Part shown: piece by piece, positions 9,065 through 17,554 of the stretch
Numbering within the stretch: the stretch's first letter is position 1
Layout: each line of letters starts with the position of its first letter
Source: Clostridia bacterium
GTDB taxonomy: Bacteria > Bacillota > Clostridia > Oscillospirales > Acutalibacteraceae
Direction of reading: 5' to 3'
Assembly: GCA_017481575.1 (NCBI GenBank)
Contig: JAFUPA010000004.1
Span: 1 to 64,000 of the forward strand
Length of the DNA: 64,000 bases
Position numbers and translations under genes: made by a program
Notes under the pieces: generated by a model
What the model was told of the DNA's origin: nothing
The model's input: only the letters and a program-made list of their open reading frames with translations
Databases searched by the model: none

Positions 9065-10402
9065 ATGAGTAAGTACACAAAGGAAGATATTCTCCGACTT
9101 GCAAAAGAACAGAACGTCCGTTTTGTAAGACTTCAGTTCACAGACATTCTCGGTTGCATGAAAAACGTTGCTATTACCATTAACCAACTTGAAAAGGCAC
9201 TCGACAATGAGTGTATGGCAGACGGTTCATCAATTGAGGGTTTCGTTCGTGTTGAAGAGTCGGATATGTACCTTTATCCTGATTACGATTCCTTTGTTGT
9301 GCTTCCTTGGGATCACGAGAGATACGGCACAACAGCAAGACTTATCTGCGACGTTTACAACGCAGACAGAACACCGTTCATCGGCGACCCGAGAAATGTT
9401 CTTAAGCGTGCTATCGAAAAGGCAGATAAAATGGGCTACAAGTTCAATGTAGGTCCCGAGCTTGAGTTCTTCCTCTTCCATACAGACGACGAGGGCAGAC
9501 CCACAACAAAGACACACGACAAGGGCGGCTACTTCGACCTTGACAATGTTGACCTCGGCGGTGCCTGCCGCAGAGATATGTGTATCGCACTTGAGGAAAT
9601 GGGCTTTGAAATTGAGGCTTCTCACCACGAGTGTGCAGAGGGTCAGCACGAAATTGACTTCAAATACGGCGATGTTCTTGATGTTGCCGACAAGGTTATG
9701 ACATTCAAGTATGTTGTCAAGAAATATGCACAGATGCACGGTCTTTATGCAACCTTCCTCCCGAAGCCGATTTACGGCATTGCAGGTTCAGGTATGCACA
9801 CAAATATGTCCCTTTTTGACAAGGAAGGCAACAATGTTTTCTACGACCCCGACGGAGAGTTTGGTCTTTCAAAGGTTGCACTTCAGTTCATTGCGGGTAT
9901 TATGAAGCACATCAAGGCTACAACCGCTATCAACAATCCGCTTGTTAACTCCTACAAGCGACTTGTTCCCGGCTATGAGGCACCTGTTTATATCGCTTGG
10001 TCAGCCTCAAACCGTTCGGCACTTGTACGTGTTCCGAAGGCAAGAGGTAAGGGCACAAGAGTTGAGCTTCGCAGCGCAGACCCTGCTTGTAACCCGTATC
10101 TTGAAATGGCACTTTGCCTGCTTGCAGGTCTTGACGGTATCGAAAAGGGCTATATGCCGCCGAAATCAACCGTTAAAAATATCTTTGATATGACTCCCGA
10201 AGAGAGAGAAGCAGACGGCATCACATCACTTCCCGGCTCACTTGAAGAGGCTGTTGACGAATTTGAAAAGAGCGACTTTATCAAGGAGTCACTCGGCGAA
10301 CACGTTTACACAAAGTTCATCGAAGCAAAGAGAAAAGAGTGGGAAGGCTACCGCACATCAATCTCACAGTGGGAAATCGATACATACCTTGCTAAATATT
10401 AA
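9065..10402 (+). CDS. glnA: Glutamine synthetase, type I
   Basis: Makes glutamine from glutamate, ammonia and ATP; the main ammonium assimilation enzyme. A 445-residue GSI protein of the short (alpha) class typical of Firmicutes. Visible signatures: [20 protein letters not shown] near the N-terminus, GPELEFFLF (Glu ligands, ~125), [12 protein letters not shown] (~190), GSGMHTNMS (~245, His ligand), and an [13 protein letters not shown] segment of the active site (~315). An upstream in-frame ATG exists at 9050, but the ribosome site GAGAGG lies between it and 9065, so 9065 is the better start. Confidence 0.96.
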   Translation: MSKYTKEDILRLAKEQNVRFVRLQFTDILGCMKNVAITINQLEKALDNECMADGSSIEGFVRVEESDMYLYPDYDSFVVLPWDHERYGTTARLICDVYNADRTPFIGDPRNVLKRAIEKADKMGYKFNVGPELEFFLFHTDDEGRPTTKTHDKGGYFDLDNVDLGGACRRDMCIALEEMGFEIEASHHECAEGQHEIDFKYGDVLDVADKVMTFKYVVKKYAQMHGLYATFLPKPIYGIAGSGMHTNMSLFDKEGNNVFYDPDGEFGLSKVALQFIAGIMKHIKATTAINNPLVNSYKRLVPGYEAPVYIAWSASNRSALVRVPKARGKGTRVELRSADPACNPYLEMALCLLAGLDGIEKGYMPPKSTVKNIFDMTPEEREADGITSLPGSLEEAVDEFEKSDFIKESLGEHVYTKFIEAKRKEWEGYRTSISQWEIDTYLAKY

Positions 10403-10409
10403 AAAATTA

Positions 10410-10445
10410 ACCGCCCGAGTATCGACACTTGGGCGGTGTGTTTTT
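10410..10445 (+). terminator. Terminator of glnA
   Basis: An 11-bp stem (10410-10420 with 10427-10437, one G-U) is followed by GTGTTTTT. Confidence 0.88.
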
Positions 10446-10469
10446 ATGCACATTGTATTTATTTATGTT

Positions 10470-11309
10470 TTACCATTCTGTTGCACCTGCAGGGCTATCA
10501 AATTTTATATGACTGAATGACTCATAATCATTGATTGTAATCAACATATAGTTCATATTGCATTTAATGCCAACATATTCTTTATCTTTGATTATTGTTG
10601 GCATAATCGTGTTTTTGTAATAAAATTCATTATCAATACTATTGTTTACACCTCCAAGCCCAGAACTTGTGCGCCATTGAAAACAAAAAGGGTTTTCAAA
10701 CAACTTAAACTTTTCGTATTCAAGTTTATTTCCACTTGCATCAAGTTTACCATTATATATAATGTTGAAGGGTAAACTCATTTTTTTAAACGGGTATCCA
10801 TAGAATTCAGTTGAAACACCTTCGGCAAAATTAAATTTACAATTATCGTATGTTTTTGATATATCTGCATAGTTTTCTTTAACCATATTGAGTATCTGTA
10901 TATCTGTCAAACCCTCAAAGTCAGCTAGATTTAAAAATGGAGCAAAAGGATGTGGAAGTGTTGCTTCAACTATACTTTCCCAACCACCGCTGTTAACAGT
11001 ATAATATGCTTCGACAACTTTTTTATTTTCTGTTATTACCACAGCTAAAATACTGCTATTGTATGCAAGCCCATTTTCGTCTTGAAGTAAATACCAAACA
11101 CGCTTTTCTCCATCGAACAAGTCCATTAGAGTCATAGGTGTGTCACTTTTTTTAGTGTCATCAACATTATCAGTGATTACTTCGGTAGATGTATCTATGT
11201 ATTTGTTTGTAGTAATACCATTACTATGACTATTCTCATTACTATTATTACAAGCTGTAAAAGCAAAAATTAAAAATAGTGCCAATATCAGTGCTATAAT
11301 TTGTTTCAT
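10470..11309 (-). CDS. Putative lipoprotein of unknown function
   Basis: A 279-residue protein with a lipoprotein signal peptide: a hydrophobic segment ending FAFTAC at about residue 19, where cysteine would be lipidated. A Ser/Asn/Thr-rich linker follows. The mature part has no motif I recognise; it is rich in aromatic residues and looks like a soluble extracellular domain. The region is clearly more AT-rich than glnA and the M28 gene beside it, which hints at acquisition. Its ATG overlaps the stop of a 12-codon upstream frame (TAATG) and it has an AGGAGG ribosome site. Confidence 0.7.
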   Translation of the reverse strand: MKQIIALILALFLIFAFTACNNSNENSHSNGITTNKYIDTSTEVITDNVDDTKKSDTPMTLMDLFDGEKRVWYLLQDENGLAYNSSILAVVITENKKVVEAYYTVNSGGWESIVEATLPHPFAPFLNLADFEGLTDIQILNMVKENYADISKTYDNCKFNFAEGVSTEFYGYPFKKMSLPFNIIYNGKLDASGNKLEYEKFKLFENPFCFQWRTSSGLGGVNNSIDNEFYYKNTIMPTIIKDKEYVGIKCNMNYMLITINDYESFSHIKFDSPAGATEW

Positions 11310-11347
11310 TAGTAAACCTCCTGATTTTTTTCACACTTTTTCTGCAT
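11309..11347 (-). CDS. Possible 12-residue leader peptide coupled to the lipoprotein gene
   Basis: After a GAGAGGAGG ribosome site, an ATG opens a 12-codon frame (MQKKCEKNQEVY) whose TAA overlaps the lipoprotein ATG as TAATG. The frame contains the lipoprotein's own AGGAGG site. This spacing suggests translational coupling, but such a short frame can arise by chance; low confidence that it is a real gene. Confidence 0.3.
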   Translation of the reverse strand: MQKKCEKNQEVY

Positions 11348-11379
11348 TTAAAATAATCCTCCTCTCTATTTATTGCAAT

Positions 11380-11545
11380 AAAAAAGTGTGTGTAACCGAA
11401 GCTACACACACCAAAAACGCATAGCTCCAGTTTGTTACCACACAAAACTATTAGCAACTCATACGAGAACGCCAAAATAGAGAATGCGTTTTTACCATAA
11501 TAAAAACGATTCCCGTACCAGTTGCTATATTTAGTTTTGTGTGGT
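11380..11545 (-). ncRNA. Unassigned structured RNA, copy 1
   Basis: A ~165-nt minus-strand transcript predicted from promoter to terminator. Elements: a perfect 14-bp closing helix (11532-11545 with 11437-11450) that starts at the expected transcription start; a nested 8-bp helix (11520-11527 with 11452-11459); an apical local hairpin (11487-11494 with 11501-11508); and a 10-bp long-range pairing between the apical segment 11484-11493 and 11413-11422, which competes with that hairpin. The 3' end is an 11-bp stem with a TTCG loop (11386-11411), then T6. Copy 2 at 29801-30011 has the same order of elements with compensatory base changes. The class is unknown to me. It lies upstream of, and reads toward, the lipoprotein gene. 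Confidence 0.7.
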
Positions 11546-11551
11546 GACTTT

Positions 11552-11580
11552 ATTATAATATGAATTCCGTATTTATGCAA
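11552..11580 (-). promoter_or_regulatory. Promoter of structured RNA copy 1
   Basis: On the minus strand: TTGCAT (11575-11580), 17-bp spacer, TATAAT (11552-11557). The expected start point, about 7 bases on, coincides with the first base of the closing helix. Confidence 0.75.
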
Positions 11581-11649
11581 TAGATTTTTTAGCGTGACAA
11601 ATTGGGGCTTGTCGAGATCTTAAATTAGACAAAATTTGCTCTGTGCATA

Positions 11650-11795
11650 GCCTCCCTTGCCCTAAAGGGAGGGGGACCACGAAGTGGTGGAGGGATATTA
11701 TAAAGAATAGATTAAGTTTACATTATAGGTCTGCGACGCAGAATATCCTCCCGTCACGGCTTGCGCCGTGCCACCCTCCTTTAGGCAAGGAGGGC
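11650..11795. repeat. Palindromic intergenic repeat, family A, copy 1
   Basis: A 146-bp element. Its left hairpin has CCTCCCTTGCCCTAAAGGGAGG plus CCACGAAGTGG; its right part has GTCACGGC...GCCGTG and CCTCCTTTAGGCAAGGAGG. Near-identical copies occur at 47919-48063 and, inverted, at 30238-30382; a variant lies at 56860-56976. It sits between convergent/divergent gene ends and carries no gene. Confidence 0.85.
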
Positions 11796-11839
11796 TGGGT
11801 TTCTGCTAAACTGTAATTATCTCGACAAATTAAAATTTA

Positions 11840-11871
11840 CAACAACAAACCCTGCAGATTTCTCTGCAGGG
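11840..11871 (-). terminator. Terminator of the M28 peptidase gene
   Basis: The perfect 9-bp stem CCCTGCAGA/TCTGCAGGG (11850-11858, 11863-11871) lies directly after the minus-strand stop; the following tract is T-rich but interrupted. Confidence 0.7.
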
Positions 11872-11877
11872 CAATTT

Positions 11878-13134
11878 TTATTTACACTTTGTAAGCTTAT
11901 AGCCGTTTTTCTTGTGATGCTCGTGAATCTGCTCGGTAACGTCGATGATGATGTCAACGCTCTTTTCGAGTGTGTTCATATCAAGTCCGTCGCAGGTGTC
12001 ACGGTATGTGTGGTAATAGTCCGTAACGTCGGGCTTCTGTGCGGCAAAGGTGATTGTCTTGTAGCCTGCACGGCAAATCGGTGTGCTGTCGCAACCGCCG
12101 ACGGGGTTAGAAATGATGTTCGGCTTAACGCCTGCGTTCTCGAATGCCTTGACGAGCATATTTTTCATATCGTCGTCAAACTTTGTCATAAGCCAGGCGT
12201 CACCCTTAACGGCATTGAAGTGGTCGTAGTCACGAAGACTGTCAATGTTGAAGAAATACGGATTTATGAGCAAGTCCTTGTCGCCTGCGTGAGCCTTCAT
12301 AAATGCTTCGGAGCCTTTAAGACCTGCCTCCTCGCTACCGAGAGAAGCAATGATAACACGGCAATTGTCGGGGAGCTTGTCGGGGTTTTCTTTGAAATAC
12401 TTACCCATAAAGATTGAAGCACCTACACCTGTAAGGTTATCCATAGCACCGGGAGATGCCTTTTTCTTGTCGTGTGTAAGGTAGATACAGAGTGAATAAA
12501 TACCGGGGATGAAGAGGAGGGGAGTGATGAGAAGGAAAAGATAAAGAGGCAAAGCCATTCCTTCAGGTCTTACCACGCTCGGCATATCAACAATAAAGCG
12601 AAGAAGTGAGCCGATAATAATCGAAACAACACCAACAACGCCTAACACCGTGCGAAGAATCATTGTTTTCGGGTTTTTAGCCGCCATCTGCCACAGCCAG
12701 CTGCTGTCTGCGTGACCGCTGAAAACGATTGTGTGGTCAATTTCGCCCTTACCCTCCATAACGGAGTAAACGTTACAGCTTTCCTCCTGCTTGCAGAGCT
12801 TGTCAAACCAGCCCTTATACATAAAGACCTGAACAATCGCAAAAATAAGTGTGCAGAAAGAAACGATGAATGCAGGAATGGGATGAATGTAATAAAGTGC
12901 GAGTGCTATGAAGCCTGCATAGCCGAGATACGGAATTGCACCGATGCTGGCTCTCGGAGCGAGAGTGAATTTTTCAACAGTCGGCTTAACGCCTGTTGCT
13001 TCTTCCATTATCTTTGCAATGTCCTGCTGTGCGGCCTTTTCTTCCTCACTGCCGGGAAGACGGGGGCCGTGCTTGTCGATAATTTCTTTGCAAAAATCAA
13101 AAATCATTTTTGCACCAATTTTTGCGGTTGTCAT
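11878..13134 (-). CDS. Membrane-embedded M28 family metallopeptidase
   Basis: A 418-residue protein with an M28 aminopeptidase fold interrupted by membrane segments. Zinc-site residues typical of the family are visible: SGHADSSW (His, ~145), GAMDNLTGVGA (bridging Asp, ~240), GSEEAGLKGS (catalytic Glu pair, ~275), NIDSLRD (~310) and the C-terminal YYHTYRDTCD (His, ~380). Hydrophobic stretches near residues 70-105 and 165-225 suggest four or more transmembrane helices. It probably hydrolyses peptides or amino-acid conjugates at the membrane; substrate unknown. Single gene. Confidence 0.85.
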   Translation of the reverse strand: MTTAKIGAKMIFDFCKEIIDKHGPRLPGSEEEKAAQQDIAKIMEEATGVKPTVEKFTLAPRASIGAIPYLGYAGFIALALYYIHPIPAFIVSFCTLIFAIVQVFMYKGWFDKLCKQEESCNVYSVMEGKGEIDHTIVFSGHADSSWLWQMAAKNPKTMILRTVLGVVGVVSIIIGSLLRFIVDMPSVVRPEGMALPLYLFLLITPLLFIPGIYSLCIYLTHDKKKASPGAMDNLTGVGASIFMGKYFKENPDKLPDNCRVIIASLGSEEAGLKGSEAFMKAHAGDKDLLINPYFFNIDSLRDYDHFNAVKGDAWLMTKFDDDMKNMLVKAFENAGVKPNIISNPVGGCDSTPICRAGYKTITFAAQKPDVTDYYHTYRDTCDGLDMNTLEKSVDIIIDVTEQIHEHHKKNGYKLTKCK

Positions 13135-13199
13135 AAAATCCCTCCGAAATTATAGGAAATATTATATAAAATATATCATAATCAGCAATTACAGTCAAG

Positions 13200-13226
13200 A
13201 AAAAACAGGCAGTCAAAGCCGCCTGC
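13200..13226 (-). terminator. Terminator of the Thr-rich lipoprotein gene
   Basis: A short GC stem (CAGGC/GCCTG) is followed on the minus strand by T6. Confidence 0.7.
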
Positions 13227-13235
13227 TTAATAATT

Positions 13236-13772
13236 TTATTTTGAAATTACATCATAAAGAGCCTCGTAGTTTGAAAGTGAGAATTTTCCGTCCCTTTTCG
13301 GTATTGCCTGATAGCTTGAAAGCTCAAGCTCCTTGAGTTCCTCGCCTGCAATAATTTTTCTGACAATATAATCTATTTCGGCAAGATTTTCTTCATATGT
13401 CAGCTTTTGAGTGTCGCTTATGGTTGCAAGAAAATTAGCGTAATCGTTTTTAACCTCACCCAGTTCAAAATTACTGTGCTCGGTAAAGTTGAGCAATCTG
13501 CTTGCAATCTGTACCGCTTTAACGGTTGAGCCTGCTGTGCCGAGAGGGAAGTCCTTGATAAGGTTAAGTATAGTGTCAAGACTGTCGGTTTCAATTTTCT
13601 TTTCGGTTGTTGTGGTGGTTGAGGGAACGGTGGGCGCTTCGGTAGTGGTTGTTGTGGTTGTCGTTGTAGTAGTGGTGGTCGGCTCCTCGCCAAAAGTGAT
13701 TTCGCACGCACAAAGAGCAGAAATAATTAAAATAATAACGCACACCAATGCAATTACCTTTGTCTTTTTCAT
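13236..13772 (-). CDS. Putative lipoprotein with poly-threonine linker
   Basis: A 178-residue protein. The signal peptide ends in a lipobox-like ISALCAC at about residue 23. Thirteen threonines in a row (~32-44) and a second TTTTT run form an extended linker of the sort that spans the cell wall. The remaining ~120 residues look helical and match no family I know. Stand-alone gene with its own terminator. Confidence 0.7.
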   Translation of the reverse strand: MKKTKVIALVCVIILIISALCACEITFGEEPTTTTTTTTTTTTTEAPTVPSTTTTTEKKIETDSLDTILNLIKDFPLGTAGSTVKAVQIASRLLNFTEHSNFELGEVKNDYANFLATISDTQKLTYEENLAEIDYIVRKIIAGEELKELELSSYQAIPKRDGKFSLSNYEALYDVISK

Positions 13773-13916
13773 AACCGTAACTCCTTATATGTAGATTTTA
13801 CCGTTAATTATATTATATCAGCATTGATTAATTTTGCAAGTATTGCACGGCTAATTTAAATTTGCTTTTTTTTGCCATATGAAGTATAATGATCAATGAA
13901 AAACAGAGGTGATTTT

Positions 13917-14930
13917 GTGAAAATCAGTTTTATTGTTCCTGTGTATAATGTTGAAAAATATCTTGACGAGTGTGTGCAGTCAATTCTTAAGCAGACTATG
14001 GATGATTACGAGATTATCCTTGTCAATGACGGCTCACCCGACAACTGCCCTGCAATGTGTGTCGGCTACGAGGTTCGTTATCCGGACAAGGTGCGTGTGG
14101 TGCATAAGAAAAACGGCGGTCTTGCTTCGGCGAGAAATGCAGGTCTGCGTGTGGCTAAAGGTGAGTATATTTATTTTGTCGATAGTGACGATTATTTGCT
14201 CGAGGATAAAGTGAATGAACTTTACCAAAAAGCAATTGAGTATGACGCAGATGTTTTACAGACCTCGTATTTTACTTTTGATGAAGAGAGCGGAAAATCA
14301 GGAATAACCCGAACCTCATTTGAAACCGACAGGCTTTTTACTCATACCGATATGGAACAAGAGCTTTGTTATGCCTCCTCAAAAAGAAGAATAATTTTCG
14401 TTTGGCGTAATCTCTATAAACGTAAGTTTCTTGAAAAACATTCCATAAAGTTTGAGGATGATTTATTGATGATTGAGGACGGACCCTTCAACATGGAAGC
14501 GTTTTCAAAAGCCGAACGCTTTGTTGCTGTTGATATTCCCGTGCTTTGCTACCGAATTCGTGATAACAGTCTCCAACGTCAGAAATACGTTCCCGATTAC
14601 GACAAGTGGCTTTATAAGCAGTGGGGGCTCAAGCTCAAATATTATTCCGAAAACTGTACCCCGTCACCCGTTTTCTACGAGGATATAGGCGAGTATACCG
14701 TAAAGGCAATTTTTCCTGTGCTTCTTCGTAATGTTTACAAAAACAAGCCTGACGAAAGCTATGCGGTACTCAAACGTCTCGGTAAGTCCGAGATGATGCG
14801 CCGTTCGTTTGCTGATTATGATATAAATAAATTCAAATCAAAGTCGCTCGACTGGCTTATGACCTGGTTTGTGAAGAAAAAGCTGTATTTTCCTGCACAC
14901 CTTATCTGCAAACACATTTTATATAAATAA
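13917..14930 (+). CDS. Family 2 glycosyltransferase
   Basis: A 337-residue GT-A fold transferase that adds sugars from nucleotide-sugar donors, likely to surface polymers. The N-terminus MKISFIVPVYNVEKYLDECV, the ILVNDGSPDNCP motif (~35), GLASARNAGL (~75) and the DxD-like YFVDSDDYL (~95) are diagnostic. An in-frame ATG lies at 13896, but the AGAGGTGA ribosome site falls after it, 4 bases before the GTG at 13917; I chose the GTG because the family domain begins there. No other glycan genes adjoin it. Confidence 0.9.
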   Translation: MKISFIVPVYNVEKYLDECVQSILKQTMDDYEIILVNDGSPDNCPAMCVGYEVRYPDKVRVVHKKNGGLASARNAGLRVAKGEYIYFVDSDDYLLEDKVNELYQKAIEYDADVLQTSYFTFDEESGKSGITRTSFETDRLFTHTDMEQELCYASSKRRIIFVWRNLYKRKFLEKHSIKFEDDLLMIEDGPFNMEAFSKAERFVAVDIPVLCYRIRDNSLQRQKYVPDYDKWLYKQWGLKLKYYSENCTPSPVFYEDIGEYTVKAIFPVLLRNVYKNKPDESYAVLKRLGKSEMMRRSFADYDINKFKSKSLDWLMTWFVKKKLYFPAHLICKHILYK

Positions 14931-14935
14931 TTTTT

Positions 14936-14966
14936 ACACCGAGGTCAGCCTCGGTGTTTTATTTTT
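14936..14966 (+). terminator. Terminator of the glycosyltransferase gene
   Basis: The perfect 9-bp stem ACACCGAGG/CCTCGGTGT with loop TCAG is followed by TTTTATTTTT. Confidence 0.92.
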
Positions 14967-14979
14967 CTCTCAACCGTTT

Positions 14980-15012
14980 GTGACAAAATATTCCCGACAC
15001 CTTTTTTATAAT
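14980..15012 (+). promoter_or_regulatory. Possible long-spacer promoter of spoIIGA-sigE
   Basis: GTGACA (14980-14985) and TATAAT (15007-15012) are 21 bp apart, much longer than the usual 17. The known spoIIG promoter of Bacillus subtilis is also a sigma-A promoter with a ~22-bp spacer activated by Spo0A. A weak 0A-box-like TGTCGGG lies on the minus strand between the two hexamers. Assignment is inference. Confidence 0.4.
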
Positions 15013-15030
15013 GTAACCGAGGTGGTTGGG

Positions 15031-15906
15031 GTGACGGTTTATGCAGATGTTCTGCTTGTAATAAATCTTTTTGTAAATTACGCTTTGCTGTTGTGCTCGT
15101 CTATGATTATGAAAAACTCTGCATCACGTGCAAGAGTGCTTCTGGGTGCGGCTATCGGTGCATTTTACGGTCTGGTGATTTTTTTGCCGGATATGCCGAG
15201 CTTTCTTGAGTTATTTTTGCGGTTTGCCGCAACGGGTCTTATTGTTTTCGGCACCTTCGGATTTAAAAATCTGCGGTACTTCCTGCGATGTTTTTTCACT
15301 TTTTTTGCAGTCAGCTTTGCTTTTGGCGGAATAATGCTCGTTTTGTGGGTTACGGTTGCACCTGTCGGTATGGTTTACAATAACGGAGCGGTATATTTTG
15401 ATATCGACCTTGCCGTGCTGGCGGTGTCCACCGTTGTATGTTTTGCTGTTGTCAGCCTTATTTCACATTTTACCGCACGGCGTGCACCTAAAGACAGCAT
15501 TGCGCTTGTAAAAATTGTTTATGGCGGCAAAGTTGTTAGTGCTACTGCTCTTGTCGACACAGGCAATTCGCTTTGTGAGGGCTTCAGCGGTTACCCTGTG
15601 GCATTGGGAGAGTATTCGACGCTAGAAAAAATCATTCCGTCTTCAGTACGGGATTTTCTTGACGGTAAGGAGCTTTCACCTTCTGCGGATTTCAGGGTGG
15701 TTATGCACAAAACTGTCTCGGGCACGGGGCTTTTACCCGTTTTTAAGCCCGATTACATAGAAATAAAGTCTGCATCGCATACCGTCAGAACGGACAGAGT
15801 TTACATTGCGGTAACTAAAAATAATCTTGCAGGGGGCGAGTTTTCCATGATACTTAACCCCGAACTATTCAACGAGGAGAAAAGTTATGCTGAAGCTGTT
15901 AAGTAA
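15031..15906 (+). CDS. spoIIGA: Sigma-E processing peptidase SpoIIGA
   Basis: The membrane aspartic protease that cuts the pro-sequence from pro-sigma-E in the mother cell during sporulation. The 291-residue protein starts [17 protein letters not shown], as the family does, and has about five membrane segments in the first ~145 residues. The C-terminal domain carries the protease motif LVDTGNSL (catalytic Asp, ~182). The frame is open upstream to 14980, but the GTG at 15031 has the GAGGTGG ribosome site and matches the family N-terminus. It overlaps sigE by 20 bp, the classic spoIIGA-sigE arrangement. Confidence 0.92.
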   Translation: MTVYADVLLVINLFVNYALLLCSSMIMKNSASRARVLLGAAIGAFYGLVIFLPDMPSFLELFLRFAATGLIVFGTFGFKNLRYFLRCFFTFFAVSFAFGGIMLVLWVTVAPVGMVYNNGAVYFDIDLAVLAVSTVVCFAVVSLISHFTARRAPKDSIALVKIVYGGKVVSATALVDTGNSLCEGFSGYPVALGEYSTLEKIIPSSVRDFLDGKELSPSADFRVVMHKTVSGTGLLPVFKPDYIEIKSASHTVRTDRVYIAVTKNNLAGGEFSMILNPELFNEEKSYAEAVK

Positions 15907-16597
15907 AATCAAAAATCTTATTTTAAAATTCAAAGCCGCAGAAATAAATTCAGTTTATTACGTCAACGGGCCTGAAACCCTCCCACCGCCACTGACTAAA
16001 GAGGAGGAAGCTGAACTTATGCAAAAGCTTGGCTCAGGAGATGAAGCCGTCAGGGAAAAGCTGATTGTTCACAACCTGCGTCTTGTGGTTTATATAGCCA
16101 AAAAGTTTGAAAACTCGGGTGTCGGCATCGAGGATTTGGTCTCAATCGGCACAATCGGACTTATCAAGGCGGTCAACACCTTCCGCCCCGACAAAAACAT
16201 CAAGCTTGCAACCTACGCTTCCAGATGTATCGAAAATGAAATTCTGATGTATCTGCGAAAGACGAGCCAGCTTCGCAACGAGGTGTCGATTGACGAGCCG
16301 CTGAATGTCGATTGGGACGGTAACGAGCTTCTTTTGTCGGACATTCTCGGCAGTGAGTCTGATACAGTAAACCGTGATATTGAGTTTGAGGACGAAAAAA
16401 ATCTGCTTATCAAAACCATCAATTCAATGGGCGAGCGTGAGCGTACAATTATGTCTATGCGCTTCGGCTTGGGTGGCGGAAAAGAGCACACGCAAAAGGA
16501 GGTTGCGGATATTTTAGGCATATCTCAAAGCTATATTTCCAGACTAGAGAAAAGAATAATAGACCGTCTGCGAAAAGAGATTGAAAAAGTTTCGTGA
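15887..16597 (+). CDS. sigE: Sporulation sigma factor SigE (pro-sigma-E)
   Basis: The early mother-cell sigma factor. The 236-residue protein carries an N-terminal pro-sequence of roughly 25 residues, region 2 ([19 protein letters not shown], then [14 protein letters not shown] and [16 protein letters not shown]) and region 4 ([16 protein letters not shown] REREIM position, [20 protein letters not shown] helix-turn-helix). The pairing with spoIIGA immediately upstream fixes the identity against SigK/SigG/SigF. No sigG follows; the next gene is a KapD-like exonuclease. Confidence 0.95.
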   Translation: MLKLLSKIKNLILKFKAAEINSVYYVNGPETLPPPLTKEEEAELMQKLGSGDEAVREKLIVHNLRLVVYIAKKFENSGVGIEDLVSIGTIGLIKAVNTFRPDKNIKLATYASRCIENEILMYLRKTSQLRNEVSIDEPLNVDWDGNELLLSDILGSESDTVNRDIEFEDEKNLLIKTINSMGERERTIMSMRFGLGGGKEHTQKEVADILGISQSYISRLEKRIIDRLRKEIEKVS

Positions 16598-16612
16598 AAA
16601 TAAAATATCTTG

Positions 16613-16641
16613 TTGAAATCCGTTTGGCAATAATGTATACT
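16613..16641 (+). promoter_or_regulatory. Promoter of the KapD-like gene
   Basis: TTGAAA (16613-16618), 17-bp spacer, TATACT (16636-16641). Confidence 0.6.
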
Positions 16642-16682
16642 TATCTTGTTCTTAAAGTTATTAACTTAAGAAAGGAGAAGCG

Positions 16683-17549
16683 ATGCACTACATTATAATG
16701 GACCTCGAATGGAATAACACCTATGCCAGACGAATTAAGGGCTTTATAAATGAAGTGATTGAAGTCGGTGCGGTTATGCTGGACGAAAACCTCGACTATG
16801 TTGACGAGTTTTCCTGCATTGTCCGCTCACAAATCGGCAAAAAGCTGCGTGGCAATGTTAAACGTCTGACTCACATCACAAACGATGAAGTCCGCCACGG
16901 CGAGCCTTTCACAAAGGTTATGGCTGAGTTTAAAGCGTGGATTGGCGACAGAGAAAACGTTATTCTCACTTGGGGTGACGGAGACATCAGAGTGCTTATT
17001 GAAAACTACCGTTATTTAAACGGGATTCAGGTTTTACCGTTTCTCACAAATTATATGGATATTCAGCACTATTTCCAGCTTAAAAAGGAAATTCCGAAAT
17101 CGAAGCAGATCGGCTTGTTTGCGGCGGCGGAGATGGTAGGTGTTGATGCTGAATTTTTTGCACATCACAGAGCGTTGGACGACAGCATAATGACTGCCGA
17201 ATGTATGAGAAGAGTGTTTGATAAAAACGATTTCTTTGACCACATTGTTGTTTGCGACGATGCGTTTTATCAGAAATTGCAATACAAACCCCACGCAATC
17301 GGCAACATCAATCACCCGTTGGTGGATAAGTCTCTGCTTTCTTTCACCTGTGACAAATGCGGCAGTAAGGGTGAACAGCTTACAGATTGGCGATATTCTA
17401 ACCAGTTTTTCAGAGCAAACTTTCATTGCCCCGTGTGCGATTACGATGTCCGTGTTGCGGTGAGATTTAAAAAGTACTTTGACAGATTGGAAACGAAGAA
17501 GAATGTTTCCATAATCAGCAACGAAAAAGTTAAAAAGGGTGCTGATTAA
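16683..17549 (+). CDS. DnaQ-like 3'-5' exonuclease with C-terminal zinc ribbon (KapD-like)
   Basis: A 288-residue protein. Residues 1-180 form a DEDDh exonuclease domain: IIMDLEWNN (DxE, ~5), a Glu-containing FINEVIEVGAV, WGDGDIRVL (~100) and HHRALDDSIMTAE (H..D, ~155). The C-terminal part has two Cys pairs, CDKCGS and CPVCDYD (~222, ~250), spaced like a zinc ribbon. KapD-type proteins of Bacillus are exonucleases linked to sporulation control; the location just after sigE fits, but the sporulation role here is inference. A mobile-looking element begins 5 bases after the stop. Confidence 0.8.
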   Translation: MHYIIMDLEWNNTYARRIKGFINEVIEVGAVMLDENLDYVDEFSCIVRSQIGKKLRGNVKRLTHITNDEVRHGEPFTKVMAEFKAWIGDRENVILTWGDGDIRVLIENYRYLNGIQVLPFLTNYMDIQHYFQLKKEIPKSKQIGLFAAAEMVGVDAEFFAHHRALDDSIMTAECMRRVFDKNDFFDHIVVCDDAFYQKLQYKPHAIGNINHPLVDKSLLSFTCDKCGSKGEQLTDWRYSNQFFRANFHCPVCDYDVRVAVRFKKYFDRLETKKNVSIISNEKVKKGAD

Positions 17550-17554
17550 GCAGG

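Noticed and set aside
9230..9739. Long antisense frame inside glnA
   Set aside because: Glutamine synthetase is unmistakable on the plus strand; the antisense frame reflects its codon bias.
11380..11545. Structured RNA as a tracrRNA, IscB/TnpB guide RNA, T-box, 6S RNA or retron RNA
   Set aside because: There is no CRISPR array, no nuclease, TnpB or reverse transcriptase gene nearby, no T-box AGGGTGGNACCGCG sequence and no tRNA-like specifier layout; a 6S RNA would not have the long-range pairing plus a separate UUCG terminator.
13489..13794. Open frame on the plus strand with long valine runs
   Set aside because: It is antisense to the poly-threonine linker of the real lipoprotein gene; the valines are simply the reverse of the Thr codons.
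14980..15030. Longer SpoIIGA N-terminus
   Set aside because: The upstream codons cover the predicted promoter, and the family's typical N-terminus starts at the GTG with a good ribosome site.
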